Notes: generated by a model not told the origin, from the sequence alone. A stretch of DNA of 64,000 nt from Neptunicella sp048268085 (GCF_048268085.1 NZ_JBLWWF010000015.1:1-64000), one strand, 5' to 3'. Shown: positions 33,793 to 44,173, counted from the first letter of the stretch. Translations and numbers: made by a program.

Positions 33793-34048
33793 ATTGAATT
33801 TTTGACCTCGTTTGAATTAAATCAGATGGTAGGGCGAGCGATACCGAAAGGCAAGTCTAACCACAGTGCTCATCCTCGATATTTTTATAATACAGAGTCT
33901 TAGACGATATTGTAGGGGAATAATCGATAAAATTATTGTCTGTGTTCACCGCTGGTTAAACCTTGTGCATCATCGAATAGTCATTGCGCGTTGTCTAGCA
34001 TCAGGGTAAGGTGTGCTTTTCATCGTTAAAAATGTATTAAAATCAAGC

Positions 34049-35554
34049 ATGGACACAGAAATAGAACTAAAATTATTAGTTCCCGCTGATGCAAACACTA
34101 TTCTCGAAGACCAATTTTTTCCCTCTTTAAATGCCCAAGTGGCGCGATCCTGTTTTAATTTATTCAATTGTTATTACGACACTGCGGATAATGATTTCCG
34201 TAACATGGATATGGGGTTGCGGGTGCGTGGACGTGATGGTTGTTACGAACAAACCATCAAAACTGCCGGTTCTTCGGTGGGAGGATTACATCAAAGACCG
34301 GAATATAATGTTGATATTACAGGTAATAATCCGGACTTGAGTTTATTTGATCCACAGATTTGGCCTGAGCAAACCGATATTGAAAAACTTCAACAACAGA
34401 TTCAGATTATTTTTACCACTGTCTTTGAGCGCAACGCTTATTTAATTGATTTCAGTAATGGTGATCAGGTTGAGATGGTGTTCGATGCAGGACAAATTGA
34501 AGCACAAGAACACAGTCTACCTATTTGTGAAATCGAATTGGAACTCAAACAAGGGGATCCCAATCGTTTATTTGAACTGGCTCAGCAATTAACCGAATTT
34601 TTGCCATTCCGTTTTGGAATTCAGAGTAAGGCTGCTCGGGGATATATGCTAGCCAAAGGACAAGAATTGTCCCCATTGGAGCAATCTGGCTGCGTTAAAC
34701 TGGATGAGCAGGATAATCTTGAAAACGCGTTTATCAAAGCGGTCAGCTATGTTTTGCAATGGTGGCAACATCATGAGCAATGTTATTTAGCCAATGAAGA
34801 CGAGCAGGCATTAGATGGTATTTTGACTGGATTAAGAATGCTCAATCGTTTATTGAATATTTATCATTCCGTGCTGACGTTACCGCAGTTTGATCGTTTG
34901 TCGGCACAATTAGCTCAGCTGATTCAGCAGTGGTCATGGGTTGAAGAACTTAACGCGTTGCGCGTGTTACGTTCTGAACGTGGTGCATTTCGCAAAAAAC
35001 TAGATAAAAGTGCAGACTTATTAAGTTATCTGGACGGGCGGTCACAAGGGATTCTTATCAGTCATCAACCGGATACCTTGATCCGTTCAACATCGACTAT
35101 CAGCATACAATTAGTGTTGAACCAAATTATCTTAAATAAACCTTGGCGGTTAGCCGGTGAGCAATGGCAAAGACCTATAGAAGATTTTGCGCGCGACTCA
35201 TTAACTGAAAGCTTGCAACAGGTAAGTGAGCTAATGGCAGGTGATGAACCGTTTAGTATGGAGCAGTATCAACGTACCGAATCCAGTTTGCGGGATGTAT
35301 TGTTCAACGGGGTGTTTTTGGCCGATATGTTCTCTGCATCAGGGCGTGAACAATTTCGTGCACCTTGGTTGGATATTCTTGATGGTATTGAAGAGTTGTA
35401 TATTATTCAAACCTTACAAACCGAACTAAAACACAGTGATGTAGAACAAAAACATGAATTGTTGGAATGGAGTATGGATAAAGTGCAGCGCGTTTTGGAT
35501 GTAATGGAACAGAGTCGGCATGCGGCTTTGACTATTCAGCCTTATTGGCAGTAA
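34049..35554 (+). CDS. CYTH-CHAD inorganic triphosphatase (YgiF-like)
   Basis: A 501-aa cytoplasmic protein with an N-terminal CYTH domain (residues 1-200), in which EIELKLLV gives the ExExK metal/polyphosphate motif, and a C-terminal helical CHAD domain rich in His and Arg. E. coli YgiF hydrolyses inorganic triphosphate; CHAD domains bind polyphosphate. The start at 34049 fits the family N-terminus (MDTEIELKL); the longer upstream frame adds no homologous sequence. Confidence 0.87.
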   Translation: MDTEIELKLLVPADANTILEDQFFPSLNAQVARSCFNLFNCYYDTADNDFRNMDMGLRVRGRDGCYEQTIKTAGSSVGGLHQRPEYNVDITGNNPDLSLFDPQIWPEQTDIEKLQQQIQIIFTTVFERNAYLIDFSNGDQVEMVFDAGQIEAQEHSLPICEIELELKQGDPNRLFELAQQLTEFLPFRFGIQSKAARGYMLAKGQELSPLEQSGCVKLDEQDNLENAFIKAVSYVLQWWQHHEQCYLANEDEQALDGILTGLRMLNRLLNIYHSVLTLPQFDRLSAQLAQLIQQWSWVEELNALRVLRSERGAFRKKLDKSADLLSYLDGRSQGILISHQPDTLIRSTSTISIQLVLNQIILNKPWRLAGEQWQRPIEDFARDSLTESLQQVSELMAGDEPFSMEQYQRTESSLRDVLFNGVFLADMFSASGREQFRAPWLDILDGIEELYIIQTLQTELKHSDVEQKHELLEWSMDKVQRVLDVMEQSRHAALTIQPYWQ

Positions 35555-35602
35555 CGCACGGTAATCATATTAATCGTTCCACTATCTATAAGTGAGTCGA
35601 TC

Positions 35603-37000
35603 ATGAAAAAATATGTTGTCTTGGCATTGTTATCGGTTGTTTCGTTTATTGCCCAATCTGCCGATGTTCCCCAAACGGTACATGCTAAAAAAGCACTTGA
35701 AATATATCGGCATATAATTGCTATTCCTACTGTTGCTGGGCGAGGAAATGTCCCCAAATTGGCTGCTTATTTAGCTTCTGAGTTTCGTCTGGCGGGTTTT
35801 CCTGAAGAAGATATTCATATTTTACCTAATGGTGAAACCGCAGCGTTGGTGGTGTATTACCGTGGTGACGGTTCCGCGGGTAAAAGGCCGATTTTATTGC
35901 TGGGACACATGGATGTAGTCGAAGCCTTAGATAAAGACTGGCAGAGACCTCCCTTTGAATTAACTCAGGATGACAAATATTTTTATGGTCGAGGCAGTAT
36001 TGATAATAAGCTGGGGGTCACGATGCTCAGCTCTACGTTTATTCGCCTTAAAAATGAAGGTTTTGTCCCTAGCCGCGATCTGATTATTGCTTTTTCTGGT
36101 GATGAAGAAACCGGTATGTTGACCACGCGGCAACTCGTGCAACCGGAACTGGGTTTGATTAATGCTGAATATGCCCTTAATTCTGATGCCGGTGGTGGTG
36201 ACTTGACTAAGGACGGTAAGCCACTGGCCTACTTGGTGCAAGCGGCAGAAAAGACCTACGTAAGCTTTACTTTAACTGCGACTAACCGAGGTGGGCATAG
36301 TTCGCGACCGCGGCCGGATAATGCGATTTACGATTTGGCTAACGCGTTAACCAACATTCAACAATACCAGTTTCCGGTCATGTTTAGTGATATGACGCTC
36401 AATTTTTTTCGTACCACCGGACAGCAATTAGGTGGGGAGTTAGGTCAAGCAATGTTGCAATTTGCCGAGGATCCGCAAAATAAAGCGGCCTCTGATCGAT
36501 TAGCTCAGGAATCCTCCTATATTGGGACAACCCGCACAACATGTGTCCCTACCATGATTAGTGGTGGCCATGCCGAAAATGCCTTGCCCCAGTCGGTCAG
36601 TGTTGTGGTTAATTGCCGAATTTTTCCCGGCGTCAGTGTCAATGAAGTAGAAAAAGCGCTGCAACAAGTCGTGGCTAACGACAATATTCAATTTGAGGTG
36701 ATGGGGGCGCCCGTCGAGAGTCCTATTTCAGAACTGCGTGATGATGTCATGCGTGCCGTCAGTCATGCCGTGCATCAACGTTATCCTGATGTTGCCGTGA
36801 TGGGCTATATGGAATCTGGTGGGACTGACGGAATGCATTTTCGGGCTAAAGGCGTGCCCACATGGGGAATTTCCAGTATTTTTATGGATCCTGATGAAAT
36901 GTATGCCCACGGTTTAAATGAGCGATTACCTATCAAGGCTTTTTATGATGGGCTCGATCATTGGTCGGTTATTTTAAAAGAACTGGCAGGGCATCAATAA
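35603..37000 (+). CDS. Exported M20/M25/M40 family metallopeptidase
   Basis: A 465-aa dizinc exopeptidase with a signal peptide (about residues 1-19, VSFIAQSADV). Zinc-binding motifs: LLGHMDVV (His), FYGRGSIDNKLG (bridging Asp), SGDEETG (Glu pair) and AHGLNE near the C-terminus. It most likely trims peptides or acylated amino acids in the periplasm. Stands alone. Confidence 0.9.
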   Translation: MKKYVVLALLSVVSFIAQSADVPQTVHAKKALEIYRHIIAIPTVAGRGNVPKLAAYLASEFRLAGFPEEDIHILPNGETAALVVYYRGDGSAGKRPILLLGHMDVVEALDKDWQRPPFELTQDDKYFYGRGSIDNKLGVTMLSSTFIRLKNEGFVPSRDLIIAFSGDEETGMLTTRQLVQPELGLINAEYALNSDAGGGDLTKDGKPLAYLVQAAEKTYVSFTLTATNRGGHSSRPRPDNAIYDLANALTNIQQYQFPVMFSDMTLNFFRTTGQQLGGELGQAMLQFAEDPQNKAASDRLAQESSYIGTTRTTCVPTMISGGHAENALPQSVSVVVNCRIFPGVSVNEVEKALQQVVANDNIQFEVMGAPVESPISELRDDVMRAVSHAVHQRYPDVAVMGYMESGGTDGMHFRAKGVPTWGISSIFMDPDEMYAHGLNERLPIKAFYDGLDHWSVILKELAGHQ

Positions 37001-37036
37001 CGCTGATTAACATCATGACCGTGAGATTTTGATGAC

Positions 37037-37261
37037 CTAACGAATTGAAATCTCATGGCCTGCGTAGCGGGATGCAAGATCGTCCAAATCACTGGCGGTG
37101 CGATCAAAGCCCGTATCAGCATAGGAATATGAGACGAGTATTTTCTCAGGCGTATTAAATAGCTTGGCCTGAAGATGATCAATTGGCGATGAGCGCAACG
37201 CATTTAAAAAACGATTTGCTGCTTGAGAAGAATCGAATGCAAAGGCAATTTGAGTTTTCAT
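37037..37261 (-). CDS. Small hypothetical protein (74 aa)
   Basis: A 74-aa soluble, mixed alpha/beta protein preceded by GGA 6 nt before the ATG. The pattern of a first beta strand (TQIAFAFDSSQAANRFLNAL) and a closing strand (KILVSYSY) resembles small ferredoxin-like or ACT-like units, but I recognise no family. It is placed convergently with the M20 gene; the two 3' ends are 36 bp apart. Confidence 0.6.
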   Translation of the reverse strand: MKTQIAFAFDSSQAANRFLNALRSSPIDHLQAKLFNTPEKILVSYSYADTGFDRTASDLDDLASRYAGHEISIR

Positions 37262-37359
37262 AATAAATCCACATCTAAACCTAAGTTTATAAAGCTAAAT
37301 GAGTATTGGATGGGCGCGCATAGTGACATAACTCAAACATAGATCAAACGATTTTCACA

Positions 37360-38037
37360 TTAACCGGAAAACAGGTTGTTCAGGATCTCGGCGGTAAAGT
37401 TTTTCTTAAGATAAAAGCCCCGTGGACGGGTTTTAATGAAGCTGCCATTTACACCTATTGCATCGGTTAGGGCTTTTCCATTAGCCGCTTTGGGACGTAA
37501 TTGCAGTACTTCGCCATGTCGGGCAGTGATAGTGTCTATTTTGCCTAAGGCAATCATTTCCATCAATTCTTCCCAATCTTGTTGTAATTGTCGTAACTGG
37601 ATGGCGTTGGGATGCCATAAAAAGGCATAGCCTACTCGTCGTTGATGAGGAGGAATATCTCGACAACCTTCAATTGGCACCCAGAGTACTTGAGACAACT
37701 TGTTGCGAATATTACTTTGCTCCCAATTCATGCCGTTAATTCCGGTTAGATGGGCGTAACACACATAAGTGGTTTCGAGTGGTTGGCCTTGTTGATCAAT
37801 AGGAATGGTTTTAAGTTCTACCCCTAATTCAGGAAAATCCTGTTCAGGTTTGGAGCCTGCTTCGGCTCCCAGCCATAACTCCAGTAATTGTCCACTCCAG
37901 CCTTTATGGCGGCGAAAATTGTCCGGCACTTGAATATTAGCCATTGTCGCCAAATCACCCAAACTGAGACCGGCCAATTGTTGGGCTCGCTGTAATAATT
38001 CGTCAACTGAATGGGGCGGATTAATGGGCGGTTGCAA
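37360..38037 (-). CDS. mutH: DNA mismatch repair endonuclease MutH
   Basis: A 225-aa methyl-directed mismatch repair nicking enzyme. The family signature DFPELGVELKTIPID holds the catalytic Asp-Glu-x-Lys residues, and the N-terminus (LQRAQQLAGLSLGDLATMA) aligns with E. coli MutH. The start is a TTG, taken because the family N-terminus begins there; it overlaps the end of the YhhN-type gene by 17 bp and has only a weak ribosome site. Presence of mutH predicts Dam methylation in this organism. Confidence 0.95.
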   Translation of the reverse strand: MQPPINPPHSVDELLQRAQQLAGLSLGDLATMANIQVPDNFRRHKGWSGQLLELWLGAEAGSKPEQDFPELGVELKTIPIDQQGQPLETTYVCYAHLTGINGMNWEQSNIRNKLSQVLWVPIEGCRDIPPHQRRVGYAFLWHPNAIQLRQLQQDWEELMEMIALGKIDTITARHGEVLQLRPKAANGKALTDAIGVNGSFIKTRPRGFYLKKNFTAEILNNLFSG

Positions 38038-38713
38038 AACGTGCAGTTTCCCTTTGTTTCAAAGACATCGTGATGCAAGCCTTCACAATGCACCATTGGG
38101 CTAAATAATAGCTGCCCATTACCAGTAAACTTTCATAGGGTAATACTGAAATAAATTTGTTCCACGCAATTAAACCGTCGGAAATGACAAAACTGCCGGC
38201 CCCTGCAATGAGTAGCTTATGGTTAGTGGGGGTATTATCTGCAATGGCGCATATCGCCATCAGTGCCATCAAGGTGATAACTGATATGTAGAGTAATACT
38301 GGAATGGTTAAATCCCCTAACATGGGGAGTAGCTTATTTAACAACACGGCGACACTAATTAGTAATAGTAAAACCAGCGGTAGTAAATGATGTCGCCACG
38401 CAAAATAACGTGAAAAATTGCCCAGATAAAATAGATGGGCGATTAAAAACGCGCCTAAGCCATACATAAAACCGTTGGCCAGCGGTAAGGCCAGCAATAT
38501 ATCACCACAGGCAGAAAACAAGACAGCGGACACTAATAATATTCTGCCAATACCGGTCATGGTCACATACCCCCATGCTGCTAATATCAGAATGGGGCTC
38601 GCCTTATGCAAAAAAGCGAAGGGGTAAGGTAACCAGATTAGACCGACAAGATAACTAGCCGCGAGCAGCATATATAGGCGTGACCAGGCGTGGAATGATA
38701 ATTTACTTAACAT
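38021..38713 (-). CDS. Lysoplasmalogenase (YhhN family)
   Basis: A 230-aa membrane protein with about 8 hydrophobic segments of the YhhN/TMEM86 family. The Asp and His residues within membrane segments (SACGDILLALP, GAGSFVISDGLIAWNKF) match the family. Members hydrolyse lysoplasmalogens or related ether lipids. GGGGAA precedes the ATG. Overlaps mutH, so likely co-transcribed. Confidence 0.88.
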   Translation of the reverse strand: MLSKLSFHAWSRLYMLLAASYLVGLIWLPYPFAFLHKASPILILAAWGYVTMTGIGRILLVSAVLFSACGDILLALPLANGFMYGLGAFLIAHLFYLGNFSRYFAWRHHLLPLVLLLLISVAVLLNKLLPMLGDLTIPVLLYISVITLMALMAICAIADNTPTNHKLLIAGAGSFVISDGLIAWNKFISVLPYESLLVMGSYYLAQWCIVKACITMSLKQRETARFATAH

Positions 38714-38858
38714 GTTTTCCCCAAGTTAATTAGGTGGTCATTATCGATAAACCCGCTTGTGATTGCTAGTTACATTTTAGGTGCTAATTCTCGCTGGAAA
38801 GGGTTCCCGTTCTGTGGAACAATGATGAACAAAGAAAATTGAGTGCCCTGGAGTCTAA

Positions 38859-39392
38859 GTGATTGATGCTGAAGGATTCCGCGCGAATGTTGGGATAGTA
38901 ATTTGTAATCGCCAAGGACAGGTTTTTTGGGCAAAGCGCTATGGACAACATTCATGGCAGTTTCCACAAGGCGGAATTGATCAAGGTGAAACTGCAGAAC
39001 AAACCATGTTTCGTGAACTGAATGAGGAAGTCGGACTAAAACCAGAAGATGTCGATATTCTTGCTGTTAGCAAGAACTGGGTCAGATATAAATTACCTAA
39101 ACGTTTAATCCGCAAAGGCTCCAATCCTGTTTGTATTGGCCAAAAGCAACGCTGGTTTTTGTTGCAGTTAAAATGTGCCGATGAAGATGTGGATGTGTTG
39201 CATACTAATCATCCTGAATTTGATGGGTGGCGTTGGGTCAGTTATTGGTATCCCGTGCGTAATGTGGTGTCTTTTAAGCGAGATGTTTATCGACGGGTAA
39301 TGAAAGAGTTTTCCGCTTTTGCCATGCCAGCCCAGAATCGGACTCGACAACATTCCGGTAACTCAAAGAGACGACGCAAAAGCTCATGTTAA
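38859..39392 (+). CDS. rppH: RNA pyrophosphohydrolase RppH
   Basis: A 177-aa Nudix hydrolase that removes pyrophosphate from 5'-triphosphate mRNA and so starts decay. The Nudix box is GGIDQGETAEQTMFRELNEEVGL at about residues 38-60. The start is GTG with GGAG just upstream. The gene heads the rppH-ptsP-tauE-lgt-thyA block; rppH-ptsP-lgt-thyA is a conserved gammaproteobacterial order. Confidence 0.96.
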   Translation: MIDAEGFRANVGIVICNRQGQVFWAKRYGQHSWQFPQGGIDQGETAEQTMFRELNEEVGLKPEDVDILAVSKNWVRYKLPKRLIRKGSNPVCIGQKQRWFLLQLKCADEDVDVLHTNHPEFDGWRWVSYWYPVRNVVSFKRDVYRRVMKEFSAFAMPAQNRTRQHSGNSKRRRKSSC

Positions 39393-41665
39393 CGACCTTG
39401 AAACGTATCGTACAGGAAGTGAATCAGGTCATCGATTTTGATGATGCCCTGTCGCTTCTTGCGTTACGTCTTAAGCAGGCGACTAACGCAGATTGCTGTT
39501 CAATTTATTTAGCCAACTATGAACAACAGAATTTTCATTTAAAAGCGACAGAAGGCTTGTCTAAAAGCGCTATTGGCAAAGTGACAATAGGCTTTTCGGA
39601 AGGCCTTATTGGACTGATTGGTCAACGTGAAGAACCGATTAATATTGATGATGCCCGCGCTCACCCCCGTTTTAAACATTATCCCGAGGTAAAAGAAGAA
39701 AAGTATCATGCCTTTATGGGGACACCCATCATTCATCAGCGCAAAGTGCTTGGTGTTATTACCTTACAACAAATAGAACGTCGCCATTTCAGTGAAGAGG
39801 AAGAAGCCTTTTTAGTTACTCTTGCTGCTCAAATCGCACTTGAAATAGTTCATGCACAGGCTCGTGGAGCTTTGGACTTAAGCGATGCAACTCAACGTAA
39901 TAAATGGCAATCGACTCTGCATGGGGTGCCAGGTTCAGAAGGCATTGCAATTGGCACCGGTTATGTCGCCAATCGTATCAGTACACTTGCCAATCAGGCG
40001 TTAAAACAGGTAAATAATCCAGCTGAAGAACGGGCTCTTTACCGTGACGCGGTGGCCATGACTCGGCTTGAAGTGCAGGATATGTCCGATCGGATGCAAA
40101 GTACGTTGCCCGAAGATGTTCATGCTATTTTCGATATGTATTTGCACTTGCTTGATGCCAATAGTCTAGGGCACGAAGTTGAGCAGAAAATTGATGCTGG
40201 CTGGAGTGCCATTTCTGGCTTGAAAATGGTGGTAGAACAATATGTTCAAACTTTCCAGAACATGAACGACAGCTATATGCGAGAACGAGCTGTTGATGTG
40301 GAAGATTTGGGTAATAAAATTCTGGGACAAATGTTGCAATCACAAGAGTCAGAGCAACGTTTACCCGAGCGCACTATTCTTATTGCCGAAGAAATATCGG
40401 CCTCAATGTTGGCAGAATACCCACCTCAATCGCTGATTGGGATTGTATCGATGCGAGGTTCTCAAAACTCCCATGCCGCTATCATGGCCAGAGCGATGGG
40501 GTTACCGTCGGTAATGGGGTTAACTGATGTACCCGTTTCAATGTTGAGTGATCAGCACTTAATATTGGATGGTTATTCTGGCGAGATTATTGTTTCACCT
40601 GAAGCCAATATTCTGGCCGAATATCAACAACTAGCCAATGAAGAATTAGAGTTATTTGAGCATTTACAAGGATTGTCAGACTTACCCTGTGTCAGTAAAG
40701 ATGCATGTGAGGTAAAGCTGTTGATTAATGCCGGCTTATCGGTTGAGCTGGAAAATACCCATAGTTCAGATGATGACGGTGTAGGATTGTACCGTACCGA
40801 AGTACCATTCATGATGCGTGAACGCTTTCCTTCTGAAAAAGAGCAAATTGAACTTTACCGCAGCATGTTAATGGTGGATACCAGTAAAAAAATCACCATG
40901 CGAACATTGGATGTGGGAGGGGATAAACCATTACCTTATTTACCCATCAATGAAGAAAATCCATTTTTGGGCTGGCGAGGGATCCGTTTAACACTGGATC
41001 ATCCCGAAATATTCCTGGTGCAGGTGCGCGCGATGCTCAAGGCCAGTCTTGGTTTGAGCAATCTTAAGATCATGCTGCCAATGATTACGTCGGTAAATGA
41101 AGTGGACGAAGCTTTACGTCTTATTCGACAGGCGTTTTTTGAGGTGTCAGAAGAATCACATTTGTCCGGTGAAGTGTTATCGATGCCACAAATTGGCGTG
41201 ATGCTAGAAGTACCCGCGGTGCTTTATCAAATCCCGCAACTGGCTAGTCGTGTCGATTTTTTCTCGATAGGGAGTAATGACTTAACCCAGTATTTATTGG
41301 CAGTTGATAGAAACAATCCGCGTGTGTCCGATTTATATGACAGTTATCATCCAGCGGTATTAAGGGCACTTAAATTTATTATTGATCAAGCGAATCAATT
41401 AAATAAACCGGTGACATTATGTGGCGAAATGGCAGGTGAGCCCGGAGGAGCATTGTTATTGCTTGGAATGGGATATCGCAATTTGAGTATGAACCGGCAC
41501 AATTTGTTGAAGGTCAAGTGGGTGATTCGTTCAATTGGCACATCAGAGGCTGAAGCCTTGCTCGAAGAAGTGTTAAATATGTCAACACCACAGGAAGTGC
41601 GAGAAGCACTTAACCTCAAACTAGAAACGCTAGGTTTAGGTGGACTGGTTAGAGCCGGCAAGTAA
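39386..41665 (+). CDS. ptsP: PtsP, nitrogen-type phosphoenolpyruvate-protein phosphotransferase
   Basis: A 759-aa enzyme I(Ntr): GAF domain (about residues 1-165), swivelling PEP-utiliser domain with phospho-histidine region GSQNSHAAIMARAMGLPS, and PEP-binding barrel ending in TLCGEMAGEP. It starts the nitrogen phosphotransfer chain PtsP-PtsO-PtsN, which controls K+ and N/C signalling. Its ATG overlaps the rppH stop region by 7 bp. Confidence 0.95.
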   Translation: MLTTLKRIVQEVNQVIDFDDALSLLALRLKQATNADCCSIYLANYEQQNFHLKATEGLSKSAIGKVTIGFSEGLIGLIGQREEPINIDDARAHPRFKHYPEVKEEKYHAFMGTPIIHQRKVLGVITLQQIERRHFSEEEEAFLVTLAAQIALEIVHAQARGALDLSDATQRNKWQSTLHGVPGSEGIAIGTGYVANRISTLANQALKQVNNPAEERALYRDAVAMTRLEVQDMSDRMQSTLPEDVHAIFDMYLHLLDANSLGHEVEQKIDAGWSAISGLKMVVEQYVQTFQNMNDSYMRERAVDVEDLGNKILGQMLQSQESEQRLPERTILIAEEISASMLAEYPPQSLIGIVSMRGSQNSHAAIMARAMGLPSVMGLTDVPVSMLSDQHLILDGYSGEIIVSPEANILAEYQQLANEELELFEHLQGLSDLPCVSKDACEVKLLINAGLSVELENTHSSDDDGVGLYRTEVPFMMRERFPSEKEQIELYRSMLMVDTSKKITMRTLDVGGDKPLPYLPINEENPFLGWRGIRLTLDHPEIFLVQVRAMLKASLGLSNLKIMLPMITSVNEVDEALRLIRQAFFEVSEESHLSGEVLSMPQIGVMLEVPAVLYQIPQLASRVDFFSIGSNDLTQYLLAVDRNNPRVSDLYDSYHPAVLRALKFIIDQANQLNKPVTLCGEMAGEPGGALLLLGMGYRNLSMNRHNLLKVKWVIRSIGTSEAEALLEEVLNMSTPQEVREALNLKLETLGLGGLVRAGK

Positions 41666-41701
41666 CCTCAACCAGAGTATGTTAATAATGAAATTGAAGT
41701 G

Positions 41702-42505
41702 ATGTTGGACAGTTTAATTAATTTGTTTATCCTTTGCGCGTTACTGGGTTCTGTCGTCGGTGTGCTGGCTGGATTGTTAGGGATTGGTGGGGGATTGCTT
41801 ATTGTGCCAGCATTGATCTACCTGTTACCGCAATATTTGAGTATTTCACAAGCGGTGCTGATGCCAATGGCGATAGCCACGTCCTTATCTACCATTATTC
41901 TTACCGCATCGTCTTCCGCCTTAGCCCATTACCGCATGGGGCAAGTTAAACGTAATATTATGTTGTGGGTTAGTATTGGTATTGCTGTTGGAGCTTTACT
42001 TGGCGCGACCGTGACCACCCATTTACCTGCCGTATGGTTAAAAAACAGCTTTGGCGTTGTGGTGTTAGTCATTGCGCTGCAAATGGCGTTTTATGCGCAT
42101 AAGCAATCTTCATCAACCCACACCCCATCTAAATTAGTTGCGATCGGTGGAGTAACAGGGATTATTTCAGCCATTATGGGGATTGGTGGCGGGGCTATTT
42201 TAGTGCCTTCATTGGTGTGGTATCAGGTCAATATGACTGCCGCGATAGGCTGTGCAGCATTAAGTGGTTTTGTCATCGCAATATTTGGTTCTCTAGGGTA
42301 TATTGTGCACGGCTTGGGGCATCCTGATTTACCCGCTTGGTCATTAGGTTATATCTATCTTCCAGCAACATTGGCAATTGCTTCTACTTCGGTTTTTACC
42401 GCCAGAATAGGAGTTAAATTAGCCTATAAGCTACCAACTAAAAAATTAAAAAAATTCTTTGCTGTATTTCTGTTAATCATAGGAATACGGATGATATTGG
42501 GGTAA
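41702..42505 (+). CDS. TauE/SafE family sulfite/organic-anion exporter
   Basis: A 267-aa membrane protein with about eight hydrophobic segments; the duplicated signature GLLGIGGGLLIVPAL and IMGIGGGAILVPSL is diagnostic of TauE/SafE. Start ATG 41702; a GTG one codon earlier is possible. It is inserted between ptsP and lgt, which are neighbours in E. coli. Substrate unknown (sulfite or other sulfonate/anion by family analogy). Confidence 0.92.
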   Translation: MLDSLINLFILCALLGSVVGVLAGLLGIGGGLLIVPALIYLLPQYLSISQAVLMPMAIATSLSTIILTASSSALAHYRMGQVKRNIMLWVSIGIAVGALLGATVTTHLPAVWLKNSFGVVVLVIALQMAFYAHKQSSSTHTPSKLVAIGGVTGIISAIMGIGGGAILVPSLVWYQVNMTAAIGCAALSGFVIAIFGSLGYIVHGLGHPDLPAWSLGYIYLPATLAIASTSVFTARIGVKLAYKLPTKKLKKFFAVFLLIIGIRMILG

Positions 42506-42512
42506 TTCTGCT

Positions 42513-43313
42513 ATGCAACACTATATGACATTTCCTGCGATTGATCCGATTATCGTTGAGCTTGGGCCTATTAGCCTTAGATGGTACGGATTAATGTATT
42601 TGGTGGGATTTGTTGCCGCCTGGTTTTTGGCCAAAAAACGTTTATCGACCACACCCTGGACGGAAGAACAATTGAGTGATTTATTGTTCTATGGATTTTT
42701 AGGGGTGATATTGGGAGGTAGAATTGGTTATGTGCTGTTTTATCAGTTCAGTCATTTTATTGAAGATCCAATCTATCTATTTAAGATTTGGACTGGTGGC
42801 ATGTCTTTTCATGGTGGATTACTTGGTGTTATCACGGCCATGGCACTCTATGCCCGCAAGATAAAAGCGCCTTTTTTTCAAGTCGCAGACTTTATTGCAC
42901 CGCTAATTCCGATTGGCCTCGGCGCTGGGCGAATTGGTAATTTTATTAATGCCGAGTTATGGGGCCGTACTACCGATGTGCCCTGGGCAATTATCTTCCC
43001 CAATGCAGGGCCACTGCCACGCCATCCCTCGCAGTTGTATGAATTTTTACTTGAAGGTGTCGTGCTATTTAGTTTGTTGTGGTGGTTTTCATCTAAACCA
43101 CGCAAGAAAGGGGCGGTTGCTGGATTATTTTTATTAGCTTACGGATGTTTTAGAGTCTTTATTGAATTTTTCCGTGAGCCAGATGTACAAATGCAAGGGA
43201 TCTACGACAACATTCTGACTCAAGGACAGATGTTATCGGTACCAATGATTTTGTTTGGTCTGTTTTTATTATTGCGTAAAGCCCCTGTTATCAGTCACAA
43301 GGAGCAAGCGTGA
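42513..43313 (+). CDS. lgt: Prolipoprotein diacylglyceryl transferase
   Basis: A 266-aa membrane enzyme adding diacylglyceryl to lipobox cysteines of prolipoproteins. The Lgt signature GRIGNFINAELWGR and the SFHGGLLG segment are intact; the N-terminus (FPAIDPIIVELGPISLRWYGLMYLVGF) aligns well. Seven transmembrane segments are expected. Its stop overlaps the GTG of thyA by 4 bp. Confidence 0.97.
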   Translation: MQHYMTFPAIDPIIVELGPISLRWYGLMYLVGFVAAWFLAKKRLSTTPWTEEQLSDLLFYGFLGVILGGRIGYVLFYQFSHFIEDPIYLFKIWTGGMSFHGGLLGVITAMALYARKIKAPFFQVADFIAPLIPIGLGAGRIGNFINAELWGRTTDVPWAIIFPNAGPLPRHPSQLYEFLLEGVVLFSLLWWFSSKPRKKGAVAGLFLLAYGCFRVFIEFFREPDVQMQGIYDNILTQGQMLSVPMILFGLFLLLRKAPVISHKEQA

Positions 43314-44161
43314 AACAATATTTAGCACTGTGCCAACGTATTATTGATACTGGCCATTGGGTTGAGAATAAACGCACCGGTTACCGTTGCCTCACGGTTA
43401 TTAACGCGGATCTGGAATACGATGTGGCTAATAATCAGTTTCCGTTAATTACTACGCGTAAAAGTTATTACAAAGCAGCTATCGCAGAGTTGTTAGGTTA
43501 TTTGCGCGGTTACAATAGTGCCGAGCAATTTCGGGCGATAGGCTGCAATACCTGGAATGCCAATGCCAATGAAAATGAAGCATGGCTGAATAACCCCAAT
43601 CGTCAAGGTGAAGATGATATGGGGCGAGTGTATGGTGTGCAGGGGCGAGCATGGCAAAAGCCGGACGGCTCTCATCTTGACCAGTTAAAAAAGGTGGTGG
43701 ATAACCTGTCCAGAGGAATTGATGATCGGGGGGAAATCGTTACCTTTTACAATCCAGGAGAGTTTGAATTAGGCTGTTTACGCCCTTGTATGCATACCCA
43801 CACATTTTCGTTATTGGGTGATACGCTGTATTTGACCAGCTATCAACGCTCCTGTGATGTACCGTTGGGATTAAATTTCAATCAAATTCAAGTGTTTGTG
43901 TTATTAGCATTGATGGCGCAAATTACCGGGCATAAAGCGGGTAAGGCATACCACAAAATAGTTAATGCACATATTTATGAAAATCAGCTTGAATTAATGC
44001 GCGATGTTCAGCTAAAAAGAAAGCCTTTCCCTTCACCCCGGCTAACTATTAATCCCGATATCAAGTCGTTGAACGATATTGAGACATGGGTAACTACTGA
44101 TGATTTCAAGCTTGAGGGATATCAATATCATGAAGCGATTAAATATCCGTTTGCGGTATAA
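43310..44161 (+). CDS. thyA: Thymidylate synthase ThyA
   Basis: A 283-aa enzyme making dTMP from dUMP with methylene-tetrahydrofolate. Catalytic cysteine in LTSYQRSCDVPLGLNFNQ, dUMP/folate motifs GRVYGVQGRAWQ and KIVNAHIYENQLELM. GTG start with AAGGAG, overlapping lgt by 4 bp. It is about 20 residues longer than the E. coli enzyme through an insert in the middle (ANENEAWLNNPNRQGED). Confidence 0.97.
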   Translation: MKQYLALCQRIIDTGHWVENKRTGYRCLTVINADLEYDVANNQFPLITTRKSYYKAAIAELLGYLRGYNSAEQFRAIGCNTWNANANENEAWLNNPNRQGEDDMGRVYGVQGRAWQKPDGSHLDQLKKVVDNLSRGIDDRGEIVTFYNPGEFELGCLRPCMHTHTFSLLGDTLYLTSYQRSCDVPLGLNFNQIQVFVLLALMAQITGHKAGKAYHKIVNAHIYENQLELMRDVQLKRKPFPSPRLTINPDIKSLNDIETWVTTDDFKLEGYQYHEAIKYPFAV

Positions 44162-44173
44162 GCCGATAATGAA

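Noticed and set aside
37022..37055. TGAGATTT/AAATCTCA inverted repeat near the M20/small-protein junction
   Set aside because: The arms lie partly within the coding end of the minus-strand gene and the loop is long; not a convincing terminator.
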